Shown piece after piece: positions 13,670-21,647 of a DNA stretch of 39,709 nucleotides (positions are counted from its first letter, which is position 1; each line of letters begins with the position of its first letter). Origin of the DNA: Allofournierella_A excrementavium (lineage in GTDB: Bacteria; Bacillota; Clostridia; Oscillospirales; Ruminococcaceae). The notes beneath the pieces were generated by a model. The model searched no databases, had not been told where the DNA came from, and was given only the letters and a program-made list of their open reading frames with translations. The position numbers and the translations under genes were made by a program. The DNA lies in assembly GCA_019120375.1 (NCBI GenBank), contig DWVE01000012.1:1-39709 (forward strand), in the 5' to 3' direction.

Positions 13670-15072
13670 GTGAAAAAGCAAAAGAAGCAATTTCGCATGC
13701 CCACCGCGTTCACGGTGCTGATCCTGCTCACCATCGTGGTCGCCATCATCACCCAGTTCATCCCGGCCATCACCCCGGCCACAGTGGCCGACGTGATCAT
13801 GGCCCCCATCGACGGTTTTGCCAGCGCGATGGGCGTTGCCCTGTTCGTGCTCATTCTGGGCGGCTTTCTGGGTTTGGTGATAAAGACCGGCGCGCTGAAC
13901 GCGGGCATCACCGCCGTTGCAAAAAGCTGAACGGAAAAGAGACCTGGATGGTCCCGGTCCTGATGTTCCTCATCAGCCTGGGCGGCACCACCTACGGCAT
14001 GGCGGAGGAGACCATCGCCTTCTACGCCCTGGTGACCTCCACCATGGTGGCGGCGGGCTTTGACTCCCTCACCGCGGCCTCCACCATCCTGCTGGGCTCC
14101 ACCGCCGGCGTGCTGGGCTCCACGGTGAACCCTTTCAGCATCTCCGCCAGCGTGGCGGCGCTGAACGCCGCGGGCATCGAGACCAACCAGACCGTCATCA
14201 TTCTGGTGGGCGGCCTTTCGTGGATCCTGTGCTATATCGTGGGCGTGACCTTTGTGCTGCGCTATGCCCACAAGGTGAAGGGGAACAAGGCCGCCTCGCT
14301 GCTGACCAGCGAGGAGTGGGCCGAGGTGGAGAAGGAGTACGGTGGCGAAAAGAAGCCGGAGGCCGACTCCGTTTTCACCCTGCGCCAGAAGATCGTGATG
14401 GTGCTGTTCGGCCTTTCCTTCGTTGTGATGATCGTGGGCATGGTGCCCTGGAGCTCCTTCGGCATCCACCTGTTTGACCACACCGGCTTTTTGACCCGCA
14501 AGAACCTGGGCGACTGGTACTTCAGCGAGCTGACCGCCTGGTTTTTGCTGATGGGCATCGTGATCGGCCTGGTCTACGGCCTGAAGGAGCGGGACATCGT
14601 GAACTCCTTCCTGACGGGCGCGGGCGATCTGATCGGCGTGGCGCTGGTCATCGCCGTCTCCCGCGGCGTGTCGGTCATCATGAGCAACACCGGCCTGGAC
14701 ATGTACATCCTGGAAAAGGCCTCCGAGGCGCTGCAGGGCACCTCTTCCCTGCTGTTCACCGGCTGCTCCTATGTGGTGTATCTGCTGCTGTCGGTGCTCA
14801 TCCCCTCCTCTTCGGGTCTGGCCACCGTGTCCATGCCCATCATGGGGCCCCTGGCCCAGAACCTGGGCCTTGTGCCCGAGATCATGGTGTGCGTGCTCAG
14901 CGGCGCCTGCGCGCTGGTGAACGGCATCACCCCCACCAGCGGCACCCTGATGGGCGCCATCGCCATCTGCCGCATCGAGTACACCACCTGGGTGAAATAC
15001 ATCTGGAAGCCCCTTGCCATGATGCTGGTGCTGCACATCGTCATCCTGTCGGTGGGCATGGCCGTTCTGTGA
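13670..15072 (+). pseudogene. YfcC-family (COG1288) transporter, frameshifted
   Basis: It encodes an integral membrane carrier of the YfcC / C4-dicarboxylate anaerobic carrier-like family, with about 10-12 helices. The first part (GTG at 13670, AAAGGAGC eight bases upstream) reads MKKQKKQFRMPTAFTVLILL to GALNAGITAVAK and then stops at 13928. The remainder continues one frame back from about 13926 (KLNGKETWMVPVLMFLIS) to 15072. Restoring one A in the run at 13921-13925 would give an intact protein of about 467 residues, which is the family size. Both parts keep conserved segments such as GGTTYGMAEET and VLIPSSSGLATVSMPIMGPL. The break is recent or a sequencing error. It is divergent from the amidohydrolase. 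Confidence 0.85.
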
Positions 15073-15095
15073 CCTGACGCGCCGCATCCCCCGCA

Positions 15096-15125
15096 TTGAC
15101 ATCTCCTTTGCCGCTGTGATAGTAT
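15096..15125 (+). promoter_or_regulatory. Candidate promoter of the MarR gene
   Basis: A perfect -35 TTGACA (15096-15101) is followed after 18 bases by -10 TAGTAT (15120-15125). The start near 15132 is about 40 bases before the GTG start. Confidence 0.65.
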
Positions 15126-15170
15126 CATCTTACCGTGGAACATCACGCGGGCAAAGGAGGCGTTTATCCC

Positions 15171-15677
15171 GTGGGAACTGAATGGATGGGCCGGTACCGG
15201 CCGCTGGTGGCCGCCCTTGTGAGGCACACCAATGTGGTGCAGCGCGCCGCCGGGCGCACCGTGCGGCTCTCCGATGAGCTGAGCCTGACGACGCAGGAAT
15301 GGCAGGTCTTTGAATACATTCTGGAGCATCAGGACGACGACTCCTGCATGAACCACATCTCCGAGCGGCTGGGCATCCCCCAGAGCACCTTCTCCAAGAT
15401 CACCAAGTATCTCTGCGAGCAGGGCCTGGTGGACAAATACCAGACCGAGACCAACCGCAAGAACATCATCCTGCGGCCCTCCCCCGACGGAGTGGACCTC
15501 TACCGCCAGCAGACCTCCACCGTGGGGCTGGCGATGTTCGGCGACTTTTTCCGGGACCTGGAGGGCGTGAGCGACGAACAGCTGGCGGCCTTCACCGCCG
15601 CGCTGGAACGGCTGAACGCCTCCCTGGCGCAGAACGGGCGCGCCGGCGAAAAGCCCCGCCTCATCAAAAAGACCTGA
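15171..15677 (+). CDS. MarR-family transcriptional regulator
   Basis: A 168-residue winged-helix regulator. The recognition part is CMNHISERLGIPQSTFSKIT followed by the wing region LVDKYQTETNRKNIILRPS. I chose the GTG at 15171, which has AAAGGAGG ten bases upstream; an ATG five codons later is possible. It lies about 100 bases after the frameshifted transporter and has its own promoter, so control of the amidohydrolase/transporter pair is plausible but not shown. Confidence 0.85.
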   Translation: MGTEWMGRYRPLVAALVRHTNVVQRAAGRTVRLSDELSLTTQEWQVFEYILEHQDDDSCMNHISERLGIPQSTFSKITKYLCEQGLVDKYQTETNRKNIILRPSPDGVDLYRQQTSTVGLAMFGDFFRDLEGVSDEQLAAFTAALERLNASLAQNGRAGEKPRLIKKT

Positions 15678-15690
15678 CCTTCGGCAGACA

Positions 15691-15737
15691 AAGAGCCCCC
15701 GGCCGGCCGCGAAACGCGGCCGGCCGGGGGCTCTTTT
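15691..15737 (+). terminator. Strong bidirectional terminator
   Basis: AAGAGCCCCCGGCCGGCCG and CGGCCGGCCGGGGGCTCTT form a stem of about 21 pairs around an AAA loop, followed by T6. It ends the MarR gene on the plus strand and the convergent peptide-uptake operon on the minus strand. Confidence 0.93.
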
Positions 15738-15746
15738 TTGTTGTTT

Positions 15747-16334
15747 TCATTCGGCGCTGTCCTGCACGCCGATACCGTTCTGGAAGAAACGGTAATAGAC
15801 ATACTTCTTCATATTGGCCTGCAGCACCGGGTCGGTGATGCCGCACTGGTCGAAGTAGTTGAACAGGTTGAAGGAGATGGAGGCGAAGAGATAGGCCGCC
15901 AGGTCCTCGTCCACGTCCCGCCGCACCCGGCCGGCGTACTTTTCCGCCCGCAGCTTGCGGCTGATGATGGGATAGAGGATGTCCTGCTCCACCTGCAAAA
16001 GCCGGTCCCGTATCTCCCGGTGGCCGTTGCCGATGCGCATGCAGGCGGCGAAGAAGTCGTTGTCCAGCGCGTCGTCGTAGACGTTGACGAAGCGGTAGAC
16101 CAGCGCGTAGTCCTCGTAGCGGGTGCGCCCGATGAGGTCCCGGTAGGCATAGATGAGCAGGTCGTCCCGGCTCTCGAAGTAGCGGTAGAAGGTGGTCAGG
16201 TCGATGCCCAGCTCCCCCGTTAAAAAGCGGATGGTAATGTCCTCGAAGGGATAGCGGACATAGGTCTCCTTCCCCTTTTTCAGCAGCAGCTCCCGCTTTG
16301 CCTCGGGCAGGCGCAGAAAAGCCTCTTTTTCCAT
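15747..16334 (-). CDS. TetR-family regulator, last gene of the peptide-uptake operon
   Basis: A 195-residue regulator. The helix-turn-helix is atypical but clear: YPFEDITIRFLTGELGIDLT then TFYRYFESRDDLLIYAY. The C-terminal part is rich in aromatic residues. The ATG at 16334 is preceded by GGGGGAAACT. Only 37 bases separate it from the carboxypeptidase gene, and no promoter is visible between them, so it is the seventh gene of the operon that starts at 23237. A regulator at the end of an operon often controls that operon; the ligand might be a peptide or breakdown product. Confidence 0.85.
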   Translation of the reverse strand: MEKEAFLRLPEAKRELLLKKGKETYVRYPFEDITIRFLTGELGIDLTTFYRYFESRDDLLIYAYRDLIGRTRYEDYALVYRFVNVYDDALDNDFFAACMRIGNGHREIRDRLLQVEQDILYPIISRKLRAEKYAGRVRRDVDEDLAAYLFASISFNLFNYFDQCGITDPVLQANMKKYVYYRFFQNGIGVQDSAE

Positions 16335-16371
16335 AGTTTCCCCCAGCGCGGGCCCGCCGGGCGGCCCGCGT

Positions 16372-17757
16372 TCAATTCATTCCGTGCACATAGTCCGCGT
16401 AGAGCAGACCGCACTCCAGCTGCACCTTGACCAGATGGGCGATGGGGATGGCCTTGTAGTGGAAGAGCTTTTCCATCGCCGCCAGATTCTCACACTCCTT
16501 ATTATACAGGGAATCGGCAGCTTTTTCCAGCTGGCCGCGCACATCGGGGGCAAGGCCCGGCTTTTTCAGCTCCTCCTGGCAGGCGCGGCGCAGCAGCACG
16601 ATGCTGAGGTTGGAGTAAAAACGGGTGGTGAGCAGGTTGTCGAACTCCTGGCAGACGGTGGCGGGCTTTTCCATCTCCGGGTCGGAGCGGGCCCACTCCA
16701 TCTTGGCGGCGGAGTGGCTCTCCATACCCACCCGCTCCCGCACGGCCAGATAGAACTGGTTGTCGGCGGAGAAGAATTTTTCCAGCCGGTCGAACACCGG
16801 CTTCCAGACGCTGAAATACTCCTGGGCCACGGCGCAGCTCTCCAGAATGACCTGGCGGCGGCTGCGGCTGGTGAGGCTGGTGTCGGAGACCCGCTCGTCC
16901 ACGTAGTAGGGCATCTCGGTGACCAGGATCTGGGTGCTGCCGCCGTCCCGGTTGGCGTACTCATAGCTGCATCCGCCGCCGCTCATCAGGGAGGCGGTGG
17001 GGGTGTCCGGCATGAACTTTTCCAGATAGTCGTAGTTGTCCTTGGCGCCGGTCATCTCGTACACCGCGTCGTACAGGCCCTTGCAGTAGGGCATTTCCGG
17101 CTCGCCCAGCTTCAGGTCCACGCCGTATTTGGCGGGCACGGTGAGGAATTTCTTATACAGTTCCTCGTCGCCGCTGGAGAGATACCAGTAGCAGCCGCCG
17201 AAGCCGCAGTTGTGCAGCGAGTAGATGAAGGCGGGCTGGGTCTTGTCGATGAGGCCCATGATGCACCGGGTCTCGGGGGTGGGGGCGTCGAAGTGGTAGG
17301 TCTTGTAGTCGAAGGGGAAGGACCATTCCACCTGCTGGTCAAAGGCGGGGCGGAAGAAGTTGTGCTGGTACTGGGTGATGGTGAAGGGGCCTTTCAGCCA
17401 GCCCTCGTTTTTGGCCAGGCCGTCCACGTCGCTGGACTTGACGATGTAGAAGGTGTAGTCCAGCTCCTTGCGCAGCTGCCCGTCCTCGGCCAGAATGCGG
17501 CTGAGGGCGTCCAGCATCATGCTGCCGATGGGCTCGTTGGGGTGGGGCGTGCCGTAGAGCAGGGCGTTTTTGCTGCCCTGGCCGATCTTCAGGCAGTAGA
17601 TGGGGCGGCCTTCCTTGGAGCGGCCCGCCTCGAACAGCTCCACCACATCGGGGTATTCCTTCGCCAGCTGGAAGGAATGCTGGTTCAGCTCGTCCACGGT
17701 GTAGAACTCCTGATAATCCGGCACGCGGGCCAGGATGGATTCCATGTCAAAGTTCAT
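16372..17757 (-). CDS. M14-family zinc carboxypeptidase, cytoplasmic
   Basis: A 461-residue metallopeptidase. The zinc ligands are visible as H-x-x-E in TPHPNEP (His72, Glu75) and His182 in SLHNCGFGG; the likely catalytic glutamate is Glu281 in LVTEMPYY. No signal peptide is present, so it acts in the cytoplasm. After the catalytic domain there is a helical C-terminal region of about 150 residues. The ATG at 17757 overlaps the ATPase gene upstream by four bases. Placed directly after an oligopeptide ABC transporter, it probably trims imported peptides from the C-terminus. The exact specificity is not readable. Confidence 0.9.
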   Translation of the reverse strand: MNFDMESILARVPDYQEFYTVDELNQHSFQLAKEYPDVVELFEAGRSKEGRPIYCLKIGQGSKNALLYGTPHPNEPIGSMMLDALSRILAEDGQLRKELDYTFYIVKSSDVDGLAKNEGWLKGPFTITQYQHNFFRPAFDQQVEWSFPFDYKTYHFDAPTPETRCIMGLIDKTQPAFIYSLHNCGFGGCYWYLSSGDEELYKKFLTVPAKYGVDLKLGEPEMPYCKGLYDAVYEMTGAKDNYDYLEKFMPDTPTASLMSGGGCSYEYANRDGGSTQILVTEMPYYVDERVSDTSLTSRSRRQVILESCAVAQEYFSVWKPVFDRLEKFFSADNQFYLAVRERVGMESHSAAKMEWARSDPEMEKPATVCQEFDNLLTTRFYSNLSIVLLRRACQEELKKPGLAPDVRGQLEKAADSLYNKECENLAAMEKLFHYKAIPIAHLVKVQLECGLLYADYVHGMN

Positions 17758-18758
17758 TGGATCACTCCCTCATTCACAAGATGGCAGGCGACCACACGCC
17801 CGTCGGGCAGGCGGGTCTCCTGCGGGTATTCCTGCCTGCACTTTTCGCAGGCGCGGGGGCAGCGGTCGGCAAAGTAGCAGCCGGGGCCCGGGTCCACCGG
17901 GGAGGGCGGTTCGCCCTCCACATGGATCTTCTCCACGTGGCTGTCGATGTCGATGGAGGCGCAGTTGGACACCAGCGCCTGGGTGTAGGGGTGCATGGGG
18001 TGCTGGATGAGGGCGTCGGTGTCGCCCATCTCCACGATGCGCCCCAGATACATCACCGCGGTGCGGCTGGCCACATAGCGGATGACCGCGATGTCGTGGC
18101 TGATGAACAGGATGGAGGTCTGGTACTTTTTGGTCAGATCCAGCAGCATGTTGATGATGTCCGCCCGGACCGACACGTCCAGCATGGAGACCGGCTCGTC
18201 CACCACCAGGAACAGGGGGTTGACGCTCATGGCCCGCAGAATGGAGATGCGCTGCAGCTGGCCGCCGGACAGCTCATGGGGATAGCGCCCCAGAAAATCC
18301 TCCGCCGGGGACAGGCCGCCGTCCTCCAGCAGCTGCACGATGCGCCGGCGGCGCTCCTCTTCGCTGCCGCCCAGGCCGTTTATCTCCAGCGGGCGCAGCA
18401 TGATCTGCTCGATGGTCTCGGTGGGCAGAAAGGTGTCGAAGGGGTTCTGGAACACCATCTGCACCATCTGGTGAAAGGCCTTGGGGTCCTTTTGCAGGAT
18501 GGCCCGGGCGCTCTCGCCGTTGATGCGCACGTCGCCCGCGGTGGGCGCTTCCAGATTCACCAGGGTGCGGCCCATGGTGGACTTGCCGCAGCCGGACTCG
18601 CCGATGACGCCGAAGATCTCGCCCTTGCGTATCTCAAAGCTGACGCCGCCCACCGCCTGCACCATCTTCTTCTTTTTGAACAGGCCGCCGGTGCCGCGGT
18701 TTTTGTAGAATTTTTTCAGCCCTTCCACTTCGATCAGGGCGTTTTGCCGGTTATCCAT
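17754..18758 (-). CDS. Oligopeptide ABC transporter ATP-binding protein (OppF/DppF type)
   Basis: A 334-residue ATPase. The Walker A motif GESGCGKST lies at about 53-61, followed by the Q-loop FQNPFDTFLP, the signature LSGGQLQR and Walker B LFLVVDEP. The C-terminal oligopeptide-type extension carries cysteines in GPGCYFADRCPRACEKC, which in this family can bind an Fe-S cluster. A basic insert, NRGTGGLFKKKK, precedes the core. The ATG at 18758 has AAAGGAGG closely upstream. It overlaps the OppD-type gene by eight bases and the carboxypeptidase gene by four. Confidence 0.95.
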   Translation of the reverse strand: MDNRQNALIEVEGLKKFYKNRGTGGLFKKKKMVQAVGGVSFEIRKGEIFGVIGESGCGKSTMGRTLVNLEAPTAGDVRINGESARAILQKDPKAFHQMVQMVFQNPFDTFLPTETIEQIMLRPLEINGLGGSEEERRRRIVQLLEDGGLSPAEDFLGRYPHELSGGQLQRISILRAMSVNPLFLVVDEPVSMLDVSVRADIINMLLDLTKKYQTSILFISHDIAVIRYVASRTAVMYLGRIVEMGDTDALIQHPMHPYTQALVSNCASIDIDSHVEKIHVEGEPPSPVDPGPGCYFADRCPRACEKCRQEYPQETRLPDGRVVACHLVNEGVIQ

Positions 18759-19722
18759 TTGCTCCTCCTTTGCAGCGGTGGCAGGCTGCCCGGTGGATGC
18801 CTCCCAGCTCCACGTCCGCCGGGCGCTGGGCATAGCAGCGCTCGTCGGCGTAGGGGCAGCGGGGCGCGAAGATGCACCCGGGGCACTCCTTGGACATGTC
18901 CGGCAGGATGCCGGGGATGGACTTGAGGGCCGTCTTTTCGCCGTAGAGCGACGGGAAGGAGGCGATGAGGCCCTGGGTGTAGGGGTGCTGGGGGTTCTTG
19001 AGGATGTCCTCCACCGTGCCGAACTCCATCAGCCGCCCGGCGTAGAGCACCAGAATCTTTTTGCAGCTGGTGGCCACCACCGAGAGGTCGTGGGTGATCA
19101 TCAGCCGGGTGATGGACATGGTCTTTTCCATCTCCATCAATTCGTCCAAAATCTGCCCCTGGGTCACCACGTCCAGGGCGGTGGTGGCCTCGTCCATGAT
19201 GAGCAGCGCCGGGCTGAACATGATGCTCAGCGCGATGTTCAGCCGCTGCTGCATGCCGCCGGACAGCTCGAAGGGATACATGTTGTAGATGCGGGGGTTC
19301 AGGTTCACCTTTTCGAACAGCCCGCAGATGATCTCTTTCATCTGCGCCTTGGCGGCCCGGGGCTCGTGCACCCGGTAGACGTCCTCGAACTGCTCGCCGA
19401 TGGTGTGGATCTGGCTGAGGCTGTTCATCGAGCGCTGGAACACCACCGCGATCTCCTTCCAGCGCAGCTTGCGCAGGGTCTTTTCGTCGCAGGTGAGCAG
19501 GTCGGTGTCGTCGAACCAGATGTGCCCCTGGGTCTCGCCGGTCTTTTCCGGCAGAAGGCGCAGAAGGGCGTGGATCATGGTGGACTTGCCCGAGCCGGAC
19601 TCGCCGATGATGCCCAGGCTGTCGCCCGCGTCCACCGAGAAGGAGACGTGATCCACCGCCCGGACCTGCTTTTCCTTGCCGTGGTAGACCACGCTCAGGT
19701 CTTCTATGTTCAGTTTGTTCAT
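18751..19722 (-). CDS. Oligopeptide ABC transporter ATP-binding protein (OppD/DppD type)
   Basis: A 323-residue ATPase. Walker A GESGSGKST lies at about 40-48; the Q-loop FQRSMNSLSQ, signature LSGGMQQR and Walker B LLIMDEAT follow. The C-terminal extension has cysteines in KECPGCIFAPRCPYADERC. I took the ATG at 19722, which begins at the family start; the ribosome site is only moderate (AGGAAAAGG). It lies eight bases after the DppC-type permease gene and pairs with the OppF-type protein to energise peptide import. Confidence 0.95.
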   Translation of the reverse strand: MNKLNIEDLSVVYHGKEKQVRAVDHVSFSVDAGDSLGIIGESGSGKSTMIHALLRLLPEKTGETQGHIWFDDTDLLTCDEKTLRKLRWKEIAVVFQRSMNSLSQIHTIGEQFEDVYRVHEPRAAKAQMKEIICGLFEKVNLNPRIYNMYPFELSGGMQQRLNIALSIMFSPALLIMDEATTALDVVTQGQILDELMEMEKTMSITRLMITHDLSVVATSCKKILVLYAGRLMEFGTVEDILKNPQHPYTQGLIASFPSLYGEKTALKSIPGILPDMSKECPGCIFAPRCPYADERCYAQRPADVELGGIHRAACHRCKGGANG

Positions 19723-19730
19723 GCCTTTTC

Positions 19731-20582
19731 CTACTTTCTGCTCTGGAGCTTGGGATTCATGGCGTAGTTCAGCCCGTCGCCGATCATGTAGAACACGATG
19801 ACCACCAGCATGATGGCAAGGCCGGCGAACAGCGAGATCCACCACCCGTTCACCAGATAGGACTTGCCGGACATGATCATCTGGCCCCAGCTGACCACGT
19901 TGGGGTCGCCCAGGCCCAGAAAGCTCAGGCTGGCCTCGGTGAGGATGGCCTGGGCCACGTTCATGGTGGTGTTGGCGATGATGGGATAGATGCCGTTGGG
20001 CACGATGTAGTGGAAGAGGATGCGCCCTTTGGATTCGCCGATGGTCTGGGCGCTCTTGACGTAGGTGCGCTCTTTCAGCGACATGACCTGGGCGCGCATC
20101 ATGCGGGCGTTGCTGGGCCAGCTGGTGAGGGCGATGATGACCATGACGTTGAACATGCTGCTGCCGAACATGGCCACCACGATGAGGATGAGGAAGAAGG
20201 ACGGGATCATCAAAAAGATGTTGGTGACCTCGGTGAGCAGCTTGTCGGCAATGCCGCCGAAGAAGCCCGCCAGCGCACCCAGCACCACGCCGATGGCACC
20301 GGACAGGGCCGCCGCGATGATGCCGATCTTCAGCGAGGTGCGCCCGCCGTAGAGGATCATGCTCAGCACGTCCTCGCCCATGTAGGTGGTGCCCAGCAGG
20401 TGGCCACCGGTGAGGGGGGCCACCAGAAGGTCGTCGCTGAGGTAATAGGGGTCATAGGGCGAAAGCACCGGGGCCAGCACCGCCAGCAGCAGGATGACCG
20501 CGAAGAACACCAGGCCCCACAAAAGCTTGGGGCTGATGCGCACGTAGCCGGCAAAAATGGTGAGAAAGTTTTTCTTTTTCAT
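19731..20582 (-). CDS. Peptide ABC transporter permease (OppC/DppC type)
   Basis: A 283-residue membrane protein with an N-terminal cytoplasmic stretch, about six helices and the family segment LGTTYMGEDVLSMILYGGRTSL. The EAA-type loop contacting the ATPase is around AQTIGESKGRILFHYIVPNG. The ATG at 20582 has GAGGTG seven bases upstream; the GTG at 20591 is less likely. It begins ten bases after the DppB-type gene ends. Confidence 0.95.
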   Translation of the reverse strand: MKKKNFLTIFAGYVRISPKLLWGLVFFAVILLLAVLAPVLSPYDPYYLSDDLLVAPLTGGHLLGTTYMGEDVLSMILYGGRTSLKIGIIAAALSGAIGVVLGALAGFFGGIADKLLTEVTNIFLMIPSFFLILIVVAMFGSSMFNVMVIIALTSWPSNARMMRAQVMSLKERTYVKSAQTIGESKGRILFHYIVPNGIYPIIANTTMNVAQAILTEASLSFLGLGDPNVVSWGQMIMSGKSYLVNGWWISLFAGLAIMLVVIVFYMIGDGLNYAMNPKLQSRK

Positions 20583-20592
20583 GGCGCGCACC

Positions 20593-21558
20593 TCATTCGT
20601 AGTGGATCCGGGGGTCCAGCTTGGCGTAGACCAGATCCACCAGGATCATCACCGCCGCCACCGACACCGCCAGGATGATGTAAACGCCCATGAGCACGTT
20701 GTAGTCGCGGTTGCTGATGGCGTTGAACATCATGATGCCGATGCCCGGCCAGGAGAACACCGTCTCCACCAGGGTGGAGCCGGACACCACATAGGCCAGG
20801 TTGATGCCGAACACGGTGACCACCGGCAGGATGGCGTTCTTGAGCACATATTTGCGGAAGATCTTGCCCTCGCTCATGCCGGTGATGCGGAAGGTGGTGA
20901 TGTAGTCGTCGGTGAGCACCTGGCACACCGAGGATTTGGTGATGCGGAAGTAGGCCGGGATCTGGATGAGGGTGAGGGTGGCCACCGGCAGCACCATGTG
21001 CCGGGCCACGTCCACCACCCGGGCAAAGCCGGTGGCGCCAAGGCGCATGTCATACATGCCCTGGGTGGGCAGCCAGCCCAGCTTGGAGGCGAACACCAGA
21101 ATGAGCATCATGCCCAGCCAGAAGGAGGGCATGGAGTTGCAGATGTAGGCCCCGGTGGAGAAGGTGCGGTCGGCAATGCCGCCGGTGCGCTGGCCGGCCA
21201 CAAGGCCCAGGGAGGTGCCCAGCACAAAGGCCAGCACCGCGCTGGTGCCCGACAGCAGCAGCGACGCGCCGAAGCGCTCGCCGATGAGGGACACCACCGA
21301 GGCGTTGTTGTAGTAAGACTCGCCCAGGTCGCCCCGCACCAGGCGGCTCAGGTAGGTGATGAACTGCACCGGGATGGGCTTGTCCAGGTTGTATTTGGCG
21401 GTGATGGCCGCCTTGAACTCCTCGCTGGGGTTATCGAAGCCCGCCATGATGGTGGCGGGGTCGCCCGGCGCCAGCCGGATGATGACGAAGTTCAGGCCCA
21501 CCACCACCAGCACCACGATGAGCGCGGTGAAGATGCGCTTGATGAAATATTTTCCCAT
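20593..21558 (-). CDS. Peptide ABC transporter permease (OppB/DppB type)
   Basis: A 321-residue membrane protein starting MGKYFIKRIFTALIVVLVVV, with about six helices. Family markers are APGDP near residue 31, DLGESYYNN and the EAA-type loop RITGMSEGKIFRKYVLKNA. The C-terminus FSWPGIGIMMFNAI is typical. The ATG at 21558 follows AGGGGAAAAGCC. Upstream, a long hairpin separates it from the binding-protein gene, which probably lowers permease expression relative to the lipoprotein. Confidence 0.95.
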   Translation of the reverse strand: MGKYFIKRIFTALIVVLVVVGLNFVIIRLAPGDPATIMAGFDNPSEEFKAAITAKYNLDKPIPVQFITYLSRLVRGDLGESYYNNASVVSLIGERFGASLLLSGTSAVLAFVLGTSLGLVAGQRTGGIADRTFSTGAYICNSMPSFWLGMMLILVFASKLGWLPTQGMYDMRLGATGFARVVDVARHMVLPVATLTLIQIPAYFRITKSSVCQVLTDDYITTFRITGMSEGKIFRKYVLKNAILPVVTVFGINLAYVVSGSTLVETVFSWPGIGIMMFNAISNRDYNVLMGVYIILAVSVAAVMILVDLVYAKLDPRIHYE

Positions 21559-21576
21559 GGCTTTTCCCCTTGTGAA

Positions 21577-21637
21577 AAAGGGAGCATATGAGCCGGAGCG
21601 CCGTGTGAAACGGCGCTCCGGCCTTTGTGCTCCCTTT
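21577..21637 (-). promoter_or_regulatory. Two-tier hairpin between binding-protein and permease genes
   Basis: The inner arms GCCGGAGCGCCG and CGGCGCTCCGGC are perfect; an outer helix AAAGGGAGCA / TGCTCCCTTT encloses them. It lies ten bases after the lipoprotein stop. Within this operon it most likely acts as a partial terminator or 3'-end stabiliser that makes the binding protein more abundant than the permeases. Confidence 0.75.
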
Positions 21638-21647
21638 CGGTTTACAC

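Noticed and set aside
13670..15072. Programmed -1 frameshift in the YfcC-type transporter
   Set aside because: The A5 run is short, the in-frame codons do not form the usual X-XXY-YYZ slippery site, and no stimulatory structure is evident; mutation or sequencing error is simpler.
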